Assembly (NCBI RefSeq): GCF_900608595.1
Contig: NZ_UWYY01000015.1
Location: forward strand, 124,001-188,000
DNA: 64,000 nucleotides
Origin: Promicromonospora panici
Lineage (GTDB): Bacteria; Actinomycetota; Actinomycetes; Actinomycetales; Cellulomonadaceae
Direction: 5' to 3'
The notes beneath the pieces are model-generated. The model ran no database searches and was not told the origin of the DNA. It saw only the letters and a program-made list of their open reading frames with translations. How positions within the stretch are numbered: position 1 is the stretch's first letter; each line of letters begins with the position of its first letter. This document shows, one piece after another, positions 46,399 through 55,753 of the stretch. Made by a program: the position numbers and the translations under genes.

Positions 46399-48696
46399 TC
46401 AGGGTGCGGCGCTCTCCGCCGCGATCTCGACCATGGTCACGGAGAAACCTGGAACGGTCACTCCCGAGCCCGTCGGCCGGATCTCGTGCGGCGCGAACGG
46501 CGCAGGCTCGAACGGGGCACCGGCTCCCGCGTCGCCGCTCAGCTGACGGCCGCCCAGCACGCTCACCGGGGCCCCCGACCGGGTTTCGAGCTGAACCGTC
46601 GTCGCGGTTCCCGTCGCGTTCACCAGCCGGACGGTCGTGCGCCCGCTCGACGTGTCGCGCACGCACGAAGCGGCGAAGCGTTCCTCCGGCGAGCGGGGGT
46701 CTTCGTACCCGTTCACGAGCCGGCCGTCGACATGGAGCTCCGTGACGCGACCGCCGTCTCGAACCTCGATGCGCACTGCGTAGCGGCGGCCGACCTCGAT
46801 CGAGAACGGGATGCCCGGACAGGCCTCGTCGCGAAACCCGTCGCTGACCTCGAACAGGGTGGCGGTGCGATTCATCCAGGTGCCCAGGTTCCACTCCCAG
46901 CTCTCCGCCGAGTCCAGGTCGCCGAAGAGCACCGCGAGACTGCCCCGCTCGGGATCGCCCGCCACAGCGGTGAAGTCGAGCTCGATCGTGAAGTCGTGGG
47001 GGAGGAGGGGTGTGGCGATCCGCTGCACACCCGTTCCGTCGTCGACGACGAGGCTGTCCGTGGCGGCGCCCGCGATCGTTATCCATCCGCAGTCGACGGT
47101 GAATCCGTCGGCGCGCAGGCCGACATGCCTGTACCTGGGGGCGGGGCGCTCGTACACCGGCGCGGCGAGCACCGAGACAGGCAGCGACTCGTCACCGCCG
47201 GTTTCGGAGAAGAGCTGCTGTACGTGGTAGTTCAGGCTCGGCAGGACGTCCGAGCTGTCGAAATAGATCAGGTCGGGAACCCACTGGGTACTGCCGACCT
47301 TCGCGAGCAGGGGCGCGTAGGACGCCAGCCGGACGACGTCCCCGTTGCGCTCCATCCCGGTCATGAACGCCGCCTCGGCCAGGGCGTTGAGGAACGTATT
47401 CCCTCGCGACCCGTACTCGCCGAGGTACACGGCCGGGCCCGTCCGGTCGTAGTCGTCATAGCGGTGCAGGTTCTGGAACAGCCACTTCGGTGCCTTGTAG
47501 CAGTGCTCGTCGAGGACGGGGACGCCGAGACGGCGGCCGAGATCCCACCCTCTGTCGTAGTCCTCGCCGAACGGTTGCGGGCCCGCGGTACCGACCACCG
47601 TGATCTCCGGGTACTCGCGCCTGATCGCCGCGAAGATCCGGCCGAACCGGTCTTCGAACACGTCGTCGATCTGGTCCTCGTTGCCGAGCCCGAGATACCT
47701 GAGGCCGAACGGCGCAGGATGGCCCAGCTCTCCCCGGAGGGAACCCCAGCGGGTCGTCTCGTCCCCGTTGGCGAACTCGACGAGGTCCAGGACCTCCTGG
47801 AGGTAGGCGTCCATGTCGTGATCCGGTACGGGTTGTGGACCGCCAGGCGTGTTCTGGCAGCACACGCCCGCCGGGACCACGGGCAACGGCGTGGCGGCGA
47901 TCTGCTCGCAGAAGCGGAAGTACTCGAAGTAGCCGATCCCCATCGACTGGTGGTAGCCCCAGATGTTCGAGTCGGGCCGGCGATCTTGCAGGGGTCCGAT
48001 CGTGCCAGGCCACCGGTACATGTTCGACAGCCCCAGTCCGTGCGCCACGCACCCGCCCGGAAACCGGAGGAACCGCGGTGACAGGTCGGCGATCGACTGG
48101 GCGAGATCCTCGCGCATGCCGTTGGGGCTGCCGCGAAACACCCGCTGGGGGAAGAGTGAGACCAGGTCGAGGTCGACCGTGTCTCCCGCCTGTACGGCCA
48201 CTCCCAGGCGCGCGGAGCCGTCGCCGAACGTGGGGTTGAAGACAGCTTCGTAGCGCACCCAGTCCGGTCCCGCCGCGATCGCAACGGAGGCCGTGCTCCT
48301 CCCCTCGGAGCACGCGAGCGTCACGTCGAGGTCCACGTCGTTGGTGGCACGTGCGTAGACGCTGAAGACGTACGACTCGCCGGCGGCCACCGTGATCCCG
48401 CCGAACCCCTCGTTCACGATCTCGGCGGACGTCGAGCCGTCGCCGATCCGCACGTAGGTAGGCGACGCCGGTGAGAGGGGCGAGTCGCTGCGCACCTGCA
48501 CCAGTCCGCGCGTCGTCCAGCCGGTCAGCGGGCCCCAGCCGGGCCGGTCCTGCGACGTGAAGTCGAAGGACCGGTTCCGGACCAGCTCGGCGTAGAGCCC
48601 GCCGTCGGCCGAGCAGTTGATGTCCTCGAAGAAGGCGCCCCAGAGGTCGGGGCTGATCGGACGCGGATCGTCGAGGTCCACGGTGACGATGGTCAT
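46399..48696 (-). CDS. Glycoside hydrolase family 51-like (alpha-L-arabinofuranosidase)
   Basis: 765 residues, no signal peptide. N-terminal ISPDLWGAFFEDINCSADGGLYAELVRNRSFDF is typical of GH51; a CBM4/9-like beta domain spans ~60-180. In the TIM barrel, LGLGNEDQIDD contains the acid/base Glu340 and YLGEYGSRG the nucleophile Glu427. A laminin-G/DUF1080-like insert (about residues 560-670: DFTIELDFTAV...VTELHVDGRLVNGYE) sits within the C-terminal beta domain, a less common addition. Start ATG 48696 follows GGAGGT and overlaps the GH43-like stop (ATGA). Expected to release arabinofuranose from imported oligosaccharides. Confidence 0.9.
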   Translation of the reverse strand: MTIVTVDLDDPRPISPDLWGAFFEDINCSADGGLYAELVRNRSFDFTSQDRPGWGPLTGWTTRGLVQVRSDSPLSPASPTYVRIGDGSTSAEIVNEGFGGITVAAGESYVFSVYARATNDVDLDVTLACSEGRSTASVAIAAGPDWVRYEAVFNPTFGDGSARLGVAVQAGDTVDLDLVSLFPQRVFRGSPNGMREDLAQSIADLSPRFLRFPGGCVAHGLGLSNMYRWPGTIGPLQDRRPDSNIWGYHQSMGIGYFEYFRFCEQIAATPLPVVPAGVCCQNTPGGPQPVPDHDMDAYLQEVLDLVEFANGDETTRWGSLRGELGHPAPFGLRYLGLGNEDQIDDVFEDRFGRIFAAIRREYPEITVVGTAGPQPFGEDYDRGWDLGRRLGVPVLDEHCYKAPKWLFQNLHRYDDYDRTGPAVYLGEYGSRGNTFLNALAEAAFMTGMERNGDVVRLASYAPLLAKVGSTQWVPDLIYFDSSDVLPSLNYHVQQLFSETGGDESLPVSVLAAPVYERPAPRYRHVGLRADGFTVDCGWITIAGAATDSLVVDDGTGVQRIATPLLPHDFTIELDFTAVAGDPERGSLAVLFGDLDSAESWEWNLGTWMNRTATLFEVSDGFRDEACPGIPFSIEVGRRYAVRIEVRDGGRVTELHVDGRLVNGYEDPRSPEERFAASCVRDTSSGRTTVRLVNATGTATTVQLETRSGAPVSVLGGRQLSGDAGAGAPFEPAPFAPHEIRPTGSGVTVPGFSVTMVEIAAESAAP

Positions 48697-49658
48697 GGCA
48701 GCACCTCCGGCCCGCCCAGCGGCAGGATCGGCGCGGTCAGCACCTCGTCCCGGTCGCACACCAGCCGCCCGTCGGCCACATGCGCCCGGGCGACCTGGAT
48801 CGAGCTGCGACGGTGCGCGTAGCGGTCGTCGCGGACGGGCGAGCCGGGGGTGCGCCCTGGGTGCGTGAAGTAGAAGACGAACGCCTCGTCGCCGACGACG
48901 ACCACGTCGGCGTGCAGCCCGTTGCCGCCGTCGTCCTCACCCGAGCCGGACTCGGCGAGGATGCGGTGCTGAGTCTCCCAGGTGCGCAGGTCTGTCGAGC
49001 GGTGCACCCGCAGGCCGGCCCATTCGTCGGTGAGCATCCAGTACGAGCCTCCGAGCGCGAAGACGTTCGGCCCTTCGTGCGGCAGGTTCTCCACCGCTGC
49101 TCCGCCCGGCGTCCACCGGTACAGGTCGGGACTGTCAGCCGTGTAGGTGTGGGTGCCGCGGTCGTCGTCCTTGAACCACATGCGCCAGCCCCCTTCGGGG
49201 AGCGGGACGACGCACGCGTCGATTACGTGCTGCGAGTCGAGGTCCAGCGTGGACTCGTACTCCCAGTGCGCGAGGTCCGTGCTGGTGTAGTGGCGGATCG
49301 CGCCCGGGTCGCCCCACGTCGTGTGCACGCCCTCGATGAAGCTCACGTACATGTGGTAGGCCGCGCCGTCGTCGATGATCTCGGGCGCCCAGAAGGTGTC
49401 GCGGCCCCAGCCGGTCTCCAGGCCCTGCGCGGTGCCGCGATAGGACCAGGTCGCACCGCCGTCGGCCGAGGCGGCGATGCCGATGTCGGTGCCGAACACC
49501 CACGAGACGTCGTCGATCGGGGGTGCCAGGACGCGGCGGTTGGTGTAGAACATCCACCACTCGCCCGCGGAATGGTTCCAGATCACCGTCGGGTCGGCGG
49601 CCCCGTCGTGGATGGGGTCGCGGAACAGCGGTTTGGGGATCTCGGTGATCGTTCGCAT
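48693..49658 (-). CDS. Glycoside hydrolase family 43-like protein (second copy)
   Basis: 321 residues, no signal peptide. Five-bladed propeller signatures: DGAADPTVIWNHSAGEWWMFYTNRR, GRDTFWAPEIIDDGAAYHMYVSFIEG, HVIDACVVPLPEGGWRMWFKDDDRG and HEGPNVFALGGSYWMLTDEWAGL (acidic residues in each blade). It is distinct from the 29779-30747 copy. Similar proteins are annotated as GH43 or family-unassigned 'glycosyl hydrolase'. ATG 49658 lies two bases after the GH36 stop, and its end overlaps GH51, so the three are one translationally linked unit. Confidence 0.82.
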   Translation of the reverse strand: MRTITEIPKPLFRDPIHDGAADPTVIWNHSAGEWWMFYTNRRVLAPPIDDVSWVFGTDIGIAASADGGATWSYRGTAQGLETGWGRDTFWAPEIIDDGAAYHMYVSFIEGVHTTWGDPGAIRHYTSTDLAHWEYESTLDLDSQHVIDACVVPLPEGGWRMWFKDDDRGTHTYTADSPDLYRWTPGGAAVENLPHEGPNVFALGGSYWMLTDEWAGLRVHRSTDLRTWETQHRILAESGSGEDDGGNGLHADVVVVGDEAFVFYFTHPGRTPGSPVRDDRYAHRRSSIQVARAHVADGRLVCDRDEVLTAPILPLGGPEVLP

Positions 49659-49660
49659 GG

Positions 49661-51694
49661 TCACTCCACCTCGAAGATGCGGGCGGCGGGACCGGTGGGC
49701 ACCTCGACGACCGGCACGCCCTCGGCCGTGCGGATCGTCCACTCCGGCAGCGCGACCGGGTAGACCTGCTTGATCGCTCGCCCGCGCAGCCCGGGCAGCG
49801 TGATCTCCGTGGCCGCGCCGCGCGACCACAGTGCCAGCAGCGACTCGGGACCGGAGTCCAGCTGCAGCACGATCACGTCGTCGTCCCAGCCGGGCAGCCC
49901 CAGCGGCCACACCGGGTGCGCCCCGGCGATGCGGTGCCGCCAGTCCTTGTGGAGCGCGATCGCCTCGCGCACCAGCGCGAACCGCTCGTCGCCGAGCCCG
50001 CCCAGGAACCCTGACAGGTAGAGCCGGCCCATCACGCCTGCCGTCATCGCGAACGCCGTCTCCTCGATGTTCATCGACTCGGCCGGGTAGGCCCAGTTCC
50101 CGGCCTGCTCGGGCACGACGCTGGCGGGCGCGGCCGCGGCGATCGGAGCGTACTTCCGGAAGTCCTGCTGGTCGCTGGTGGACTGCAGGTGCGCGACGGA
50201 CAGCAGGTTGTAGTCCATGCGCATCCCGCCGGAGGAGCAGCTCTCGAACAGGACCTCCGGGTGCCGCGCCTGGGCGTCGCTGAGCCAGTCGCGGAAGGCG
50301 CGGGTGTGCCCAAGGAGCCCGGCCCCGGGGCCTGCGGCGTCGACGTCGGTGCCGACGCCCGAGTTCACGTTGTAGTCGAGCTTGAAGAACTCGATCCCGA
50401 GCTCGCCCACGAGCCGGTCGACTGCCTCGTCCAGGTGGGCGCGGGCCGCCGGGTGGCGGAAGTCGAGCTGGTAGTGCCCGGTCTCGAAGACCCGCCGGCC
50501 GAACCGCCGGAAGAACGCCTCCTCGGGCAGCTGCAGCGATGCGTTGGCGCCGACCGCCTCGGGTTCCAGCCAGATCCCCGGCCGCATCCCCTTGGCGCGG
50601 ATGGCGTCGATGACCGAGATCAGGCCACCGCTGAACTGCCCGGGCGCCTCGAGCCAGTCGCCCGCGTCCGTCCACCAGTTGCCGGTTCCGTACCAGCCGG
50701 CGTCGATGCAGTAGTACTCCGCACCAGCCTCCGCCGCCGCCTCGATGAGCGGGAGCTCCTTCTCCGTCGAAGGCCCGGCCATGAGCGTGTTCATGAAGTC
50801 GTTGTAGACGACGGGAAGCCCCGCATCGACCGGGCGCAGCTCGCGGATCGCGCGCCGGTAGTCCGTGAGCGCGGCGAAGGCCGCGTCCCGTCCGCCGTCC
50901 GCGACTGCGAACCCGGCGGGCACCGTCGTGAACTCGTCTCCTGGAGCCAGGCGCTGGGCGAACTGATGGTGCAGGTCGGTCGGGCCGTACACGCCGACGG
51001 TGACCGTGCCCTCGTTCTGCGTCGCCTCCCAGTGCCAGCCCGCGCTGGTCTCGACCTGCCATGCGATTGACGGGCCGTCCTCGGTCGCGAGGACGCCGGA
51101 CGGCAGGAACTCGCCGCTCGAGAAGGATCCGTGGCTGGTCACACCGAAGTTCCCGCGATTGCGGCGGCCGTGGAACTCCGGGTTCACGTTCGGCAGCAGC
51201 TCCGAGACCGGACGCTGGTGCCAGCGTCCTTCGGCGAGCCATTCGCTCTCGCCCCACAGCAGGTCGTGTGTCCCCTCCGGGACAGCTATCAGCCCGGAGC
51301 TCACCGACAGGAGCATGACGTCGACGTCGACGTCGGCGCCGTTGCGCACGGTGTGCCGGACCTGGACCCCCGGCCCCGCCGCCCGGAAGACACTCGTCAC
51401 CTCGAGGCCGCTGTCGGGATCGTGCTGGCGGATCCGCAGCTCGTCGCCGAGCGTCTCGTGACCGGTGTAGCGCAGCCGCAGTCCGGCACCCCAGAGCAGC
51501 AGGCTCTGGTTGTGGCGGGCGCGGTGCTCCCCGGCGGTGCTCAGGTCGACGATCGGCAGGGGCGCGGTCACCGACGCGGCGTTCGGACCGGTCGCCCAGC
51601 GGACGAGCCGGACGGGGTGGTCGTCGCCGTGGTCGAACCCCAGGTCCAGTCCGGGGTGGGCCCACTCGATGGCGGGCTGAAGTTCGTGTGGCAC
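49661..51694 (-). CDS. Glycoside hydrolase family 36 (alpha-galactosidase)
   Basis: 677 residues, no signal peptide. An N-terminal beta-supersandwich precedes the barrel with CIDAGWYGTGNWWTDAGDW, GMRPGIWLEPEAVG, GIEFFKLDYN (nucleophile Asp440), LFESCSSGGMRMDY and STSDQQDF (acid/base Asp508), the standard alpha-galactosidase signatures. Start GTG 51694 follows GAGGAGAGCTT; translation from upstream codons would run through the operator. N-terminal residues MPHELQP match the GH95 start. Would remove terminal alpha-galactose (or N-acetylgalactosamine in some members). First gene of the GH36-GH43-GH51 unit. Confidence 0.93.
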   Translation of the reverse strand: MPHELQPAIEWAHPGLDLGFDHGDDHPVRLVRWATGPNAASVTAPLPIVDLSTAGEHRARHNQSLLLWGAGLRLRYTGHETLGDELRIRQHDPDSGLEVTSVFRAAGPGVQVRHTVRNGADVDVDVMLLSVSSGLIAVPEGTHDLLWGESEWLAEGRWHQRPVSELLPNVNPEFHGRRNRGNFGVTSHGSFSSGEFLPSGVLATEDGPSIAWQVETSAGWHWEATQNEGTVTVGVYGPTDLHHQFAQRLAPGDEFTTVPAGFAVADGGRDAAFAALTDYRRAIRELRPVDAGLPVVYNDFMNTLMAGPSTEKELPLIEAAAEAGAEYYCIDAGWYGTGNWWTDAGDWLEAPGQFSGGLISVIDAIRAKGMRPGIWLEPEAVGANASLQLPEEAFFRRFGRRVFETGHYQLDFRHPAARAHLDEAVDRLVGELGIEFFKLDYNVNSGVGTDVDAAGPGAGLLGHTRAFRDWLSDAQARHPEVLFESCSSGGMRMDYNLLSVAHLQSTSDQQDFRKYAPIAAAAPASVVPEQAGNWAYPAESMNIEETAFAMTAGVMGRLYLSGFLGGLGDERFALVREAIALHKDWRHRIAGAHPVWPLGLPGWDDDVIVLQLDSGPESLLALWSRGAATEITLPGLRGRAIKQVYPVALPEWTIRTAEGVPVVEVPTGPAARIFEVE

Positions 51695-51740
51695 AAGCTC
51701 TCCTCGTTGAGTTTCCCGCGCACGGGCACCGTGAATGGCT

Positions 51741-51756
51741 CCGTGAACCTTCACGG
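51741..51756. promoter_or_regulatory. LacI-type operator before GH36-GH43-GH51
   Basis: CCGTGAA-CC-TTCACGG, perfect arms. A further isolated half-site CCGTGAA stands at 51729-51735. The operator overlaps the predicted -10 (51753-51758). Confidence 0.85.
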
Positions 51757-51781
51757 TAGCGACCGCGACGTCGGCAGACAA
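51753..51781 (-). promoter_or_regulatory. Promoter of the GH36 unit
   Basis: Minus strand -35 TTGTCT (51776-51781), 17-bp spacer, -10 TACCGT (51753-51758). The -10 and its position inside the operator are the same as in the transporter promoter at 36944. Confidence 0.7.
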
Positions 51782-51871
51782 GCAGCCGCACGTCCCACCC
51801 AACGGATCGGGTCCCCTCGCGCGTCACAACCCAGTGAGGCACCGTCCCACCGAAGATCGGGGTTGTCCGTG

Positions 51872-54800
51872 ATGAATGCTCGTGCTCGCCGGGCGGCACG
51901 CTCGGACCACCGGACCGTCAGCAGGATCGCCGTCGCCGCGGCGGCAGCCACCGCCCTCGTCGCGACATCGGCCGCGGCGCTCGCGCCCGGCGACGCCGCG
52001 CCGGACCGCGCCGCGCCGCCGGAGCGCCCCACCACCACGGTGGTCACCCTCGTCACGGGCGACCGGGTGGCCGTGACCGAGCGCGACGGCGAGGACCTCG
52101 TCCGGATCGTGCCCGCCGAGCGCCCCGACGGCGCACCCGTGGCGTTCCACCAGGTGGCTGGCGAGACCAGGCACCTGGTCATCCCGACCGACGTGCTCCC
52201 GCTCGTCCCGGACCGGCTCGACCGCGACCTGTTCGACGTCAAGCGCCTGGTGGCCGACGGGCGCACCGGGGACCTGCCCGTCATCGTCCAGACGAGCGGG
52301 CGCGCCGCCGCTCGCGGTGTGCGGCCGCCCGAATGGGCCGCGCTCGGGCTCGGCACGGAGCGCACCCTCGAGTCCATCGGCGCCGTGGCCGGCGACCTGG
52401 ACACCACCGCGGGCTCCGACGAGCCGGCGGAGTCCTGGGGACTGCTCGATGCGCTCGCCGCCTCCAGCGGCAGGGCCGGCAGGGCCGGCGGCGACACCAC
52501 GAAGGCCGCACCGCAGGGCGTCGCGATCGCCAAGGTGTGGCTGGACCGCCGCGTCGAGCCGCAGGATGCCGACTCCATGCCGCAGATCGGCGCCCCGCAG
52601 GCCTGGGACGCCGGGCATACCGGCGAGGGCGTGACCGTCGGCGTCGTCGACACCGGCGTCGACGAGACGCACCCCGACCTGGACGACGGCGTGGTCGCGG
52701 CCGCGCGGGACTTCACCGGCTCGGGCGGCTCCCCGGACAGCACGATGGACGACGTCGGGCACGGCACGCACGTGGCCTCAATCGTCGCCGGCTCGGGCGA
52801 GGCGTCCGACGGCGTGAACCGTGGCGTCGCGCCCGGCGCGCGCCTGCTCGACGCCAAGGTGCTCACGCCCGACGGCGGTGACACGTCCTGGGTGATCGAC
52901 GGGATGGAGTGGGCCGCCGAACAGGGCGCCGATATCCTCAACCTCTCCCTCGGCGAGCCCGGCAACTACACCGACGGCACGGACCCGGCGTCGCTCGCCG
53001 TGGACGCCCTGAGCGAGCAGTACGGGCTGCTCGCCGTCGCCGCCGCGGGCAACGAGGGACCGGAGCCGGGCACGATCCCGACGCTCGGCACGGCGTCGAG
53101 CGCGCTGACGGTCGCCGCCGTGGGGGACGACGACGCGGTCGCCGGGTTCTCCAGCGTCGGGCCGCGGGCCGACGGCGCCCTGAAGCCCGACATCGCGGCG
53201 CCCGGCGTCGAGATCGTGGCGGCGCGTGCGGCGGGCACCGCACTGGGCGAGCCCGTCGACGACCTGCACGTCGCGGCGAGCGGCACGTCGATGGCGGCGC
53301 CGCACGTCGCCGGCGCGGCCGCCGTCGTGCGGTCCGCCCGCCCCGACCTGACGGGACAGGAGCTCAAGGACGTACTCATGGCGTCGGCGCAGCAAGGGGA
53401 GGGGAACTCGGTGTGGCAGGAGGGCGCGGGCCGCGTGTGGATCCCGGGCGCGCTGGAGCAGGCCGTCACCTCGGACCCGCCGTCCCTCTCGTTCGGCATC
53501 ATGCCCTACCCGCAGGACGAGGCCGACCCGGTGACCCGCACCGTGACCTACCGCAACCCGGGAGACGCCGCGCTGGAGCTCGACGTGAGCCTCGTGGTGC
53601 GGGACGAGGCGCGGGCCGAGGTTCCGGACGGCACCGTGACGACGTCGGCGGCGCACCTGATGGTCCCGGCCGGCGGCACCGCGAGCGTCGACCTGGCGCT
53701 CCACCCCGCGGTCGTGCCCCCGGGCGCATACGGCGGGGCGCTGGTCGCGCGGTCCGGTAATGGCGACCAGGTGAGCACCGCCGTCGGGTTCGTCAACGAG
53801 AGCGAGAAGTACGACCTGACCATCCGGGCCACGGACGTCGACGGCTCGCCGGCGACGGCGGACGACCACCTGGTGCTGCAGAACGCCGCCGATCCGTGGG
53901 ACTCGCTGTGGGTCGAGCCCGAGTTCACGGACGGCGTGGCCACCGTCCGGCTGGAGCCGGGCTCGTACTACGTCGCTGGGTTCTTCGAGGCGCGGGACCA
54001 GGGCTCGTCGTGGCCGACCGCGGTCACGGCGGTCGCCGACCCGCTGGTGGAGCTGGGCAAGGACATGACAGTCGAGCTGGACGCGCGCGACGCCCGCCCC
54101 CTCGACGTCACCACGCACCGCGTGACGGACGACGCCGGCAAGAGGCTCCTCTTCTACCGGCTCGTCGACGGCGAGTACAACAGCACCGTCAGCGCGACCT
54201 ACGGCGGCTACGCCGACGACGTCGTCGCGCCCGACTTCTACGCCCTGCCCACCGACGGGGCGGGCGACGGGGTCGAGTTCGAGCTCGTCTCCCTCACCCA
54301 GCAGCGCCAGCCGGTGCTCGAGGTCTCGGCCGGCCGGCGCGTGGGCGACGTGCCCGCCACCCCTGTGCCCGGGTCCGAGCCGGTGACCGGCAGGGACCGG
54401 GCACGCCTGGTCGACGCCGGCGCCGGAACCGCCGCGGACCTGGCCGCCGCGCGAGTACGCGGCCGGTTCGCGCTCGTGAACCAGGGTGACGTCCGGGCGC
54501 AGGCGGCCGCCGCCGAGGCGGCCGGCGCGTCGGGGCTGCTGGTCCGCGGCGACGGGCTCGGGACCGTTCCTGGCGCGGTCGACGGCGCGGGCATCCCGGT
54601 GCTGGCCACCGACCAGGACACCGGCGACCGGCTGCGCCGCGAGCTGGAGAGCCGCCCGGTGCGGCTGCGGATCCTCGGGCGCGACCAGGCGGCCTACACC
54701 TTCGACACCGTCGCCGAGCACGTGGGGCACGTGCCCGACGAGGACCTCACCCTGCGTGCGGGACCGCACAACCTGGCGACGCTCGACATGGCGTACCGCG

Positions 54801-55753
54801 CGATGAGCACCGAGGGGCAGGTCCAGGTCAGGCCCGTGATCGAGCGGCCCGAGCGGCAGGGAATCTACGGCCTCGTGAGCGAGTTCACCGCGCCCGCTCG
54901 GCGCACCGAGTACGTGACCGCGGCCGAGGGTGTCCGCTGGTATCACGAGGTGATGCCACGCCATACCGACGCGCTGCTGGCCAGCGGGTTCGAGTCCGAG
55001 ATCCGCGAGTACCGGCCGGGGGACACCGCGAGCGACGTCTGGCTCGCCCAGGCGCACCACGGCGGGTTCACGCCGCCGGGTGTCGGCGGGTACGGGGAGT
55101 ACGGCATGGCGTCCGCCGTCCGCGACTGGGACATGTTCGCGTTCGAGCTGCCGTTCTGGGTCGACGACGCCGGGCACTCGATGCCGGTCGCCCTGCCGTG
55201 GGAGGAGGACGCCGACGTGCGGATGCGGCTGTGGCAGGACGGCGAGCTCGTGCTCGACGAGCCCGGCACGATCGGCTGGTTCTACGGGCTGCCGGAGGAG
55301 CCGACGCCGTACCGGCTGCGGTCCGACGTCGCGCGCTCCACGCCGTGGTGGGAGCTGTCCACCCGGGTGTCGACCGAGTGGGAGTTCACCTCGGCGTTCG
55401 CGGACGACCACGTCGTGCTGCCGCTGCTGCAGATCGACTACGGGCTGTCCCTCGACGACCGCAACCGCGGGGACCGCCGCGAGGTGCTCCGCCTGTCGGC
55501 GTCGCACCAGGACGGCTCCACGCCGTCCGAGGTGGCGGGCATGCGGCTGTGGGCGTCCGCCGACGACGGGGAGACCTGGACGCCGGTCGACGTCGCGACG
55601 GGCGGTGCGGCCGACAGCGGGCCGGGGAGGTTCACCGCGACCGTGCGGGTGCCGCGCGGGACCGAGCACGTCTCGCTGCGGGTCGAGGCGTGGGACGACG
55701 CCGGCTCGCGGGTCAGCGAGACGGTGATCCGGGCGTACGCCGTCGGGCGGTGA
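51872..55753 (+). CDS. Secreted S8 subtilisin-like serine protease
   Basis: 1293 residues. Signal-like N-terminus (VSRIAVAAAAATALVATSAAALA) and a propeptide (to ~245), then the catalytic domain: VGVVDTGVDETHPDL (Asp260), DVGHGTHVASIVAGSG (His297), NLSLGEPG...AAAGNEGPEPG (oxyanion Asn) and ASGTSMAAPHVAGAAAVV (Ser473). A PA-like insert appears late (RARLVDAGAGTAADLAAARVRGRFALVNQGD, about 840-910), followed by beta-rich C-terminal domains. Actinobacterial exported subtilases of this size are common. Start ATG 51872 (or GTG 51869) is set by the signal peptide; no strong ribosome site is visible. Diverges from GH36 across 177 bp. Confidence 0.91.
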   Translation: MNARARRAARSDHRTVSRIAVAAAAATALVATSAAALAPGDAAPDRAAPPERPTTTVVTLVTGDRVAVTERDGEDLVRIVPAERPDGAPVAFHQVAGETRHLVIPTDVLPLVPDRLDRDLFDVKRLVADGRTGDLPVIVQTSGRAAARGVRPPEWAALGLGTERTLESIGAVAGDLDTTAGSDEPAESWGLLDALAASSGRAGRAGGDTTKAAPQGVAIAKVWLDRRVEPQDADSMPQIGAPQAWDAGHTGEGVTVGVVDTGVDETHPDLDDGVVAAARDFTGSGGSPDSTMDDVGHGTHVASIVAGSGEASDGVNRGVAPGARLLDAKVLTPDGGDTSWVIDGMEWAAEQGADILNLSLGEPGNYTDGTDPASLAVDALSEQYGLLAVAAAGNEGPEPGTIPTLGTASSALTVAAVGDDDAVAGFSSVGPRADGALKPDIAAPGVEIVAARAAGTALGEPVDDLHVAASGTSMAAPHVAGAAAVVRSARPDLTGQELKDVLMASAQQGEGNSVWQEGAGRVWIPGALEQAVTSDPPSLSFGIMPYPQDEADPVTRTVTYRNPGDAALELDVSLVVRDEARAEVPDGTVTTSAAHLMVPAGGTASVDLALHPAVVPPGAYGGALVARSGNGDQVSTAVGFVNESEKYDLTIRATDVDGSPATADDHLVLQNAADPWDSLWVEPEFTDGVATVRLEPGSYYVAGFFEARDQGSSWPTAVTAVADPLVELGKDMTVELDARDARPLDVTTHRVTDDAGKRLLFYRLVDGEYNSTVSATYGGYADDVVAPDFYALPTDGAGDGVEFELVSLTQQRQPVLEVSAGRRVGDVPATPVPGSEPVTGRDRARLVDAGAGTAADLAAARVRGRFALVNQGDVRAQAAAAEAAGASGLLVRGDGLGTVPGAVDGAGIPVLATDQDTGDRLRRELESRPVRLRILGRDQAAYTFDTVAEHVGHVPDEDLTLRAGPHNLATLDMAYRAMSTEGQVQVRPVIERPERQGIYGLVSEFTAPARRTEYVTAAEGVRWYHEVMPRHTDALLASGFESEIREYRPGDTASDVWLAQAHHGGFTPPGVGGYGEYGMASAVRDWDMFAFELPFWVDDAGHSMPVALPWEEDADVRMRLWQDGELVLDEPGTIGWFYGLPEEPTPYRLRSDVARSTPWWELSTRVSTEWEFTSAFADDHVVLPLLQIDYGLSLDDRNRGDRREVLRLSASHQDGSTPSEVAGMRLWASADDGETWTPVDVATGGAADSGPGRFTATVRVPRGTEHVSLRVEAWDDAGSRVSETVIRAYAVGR

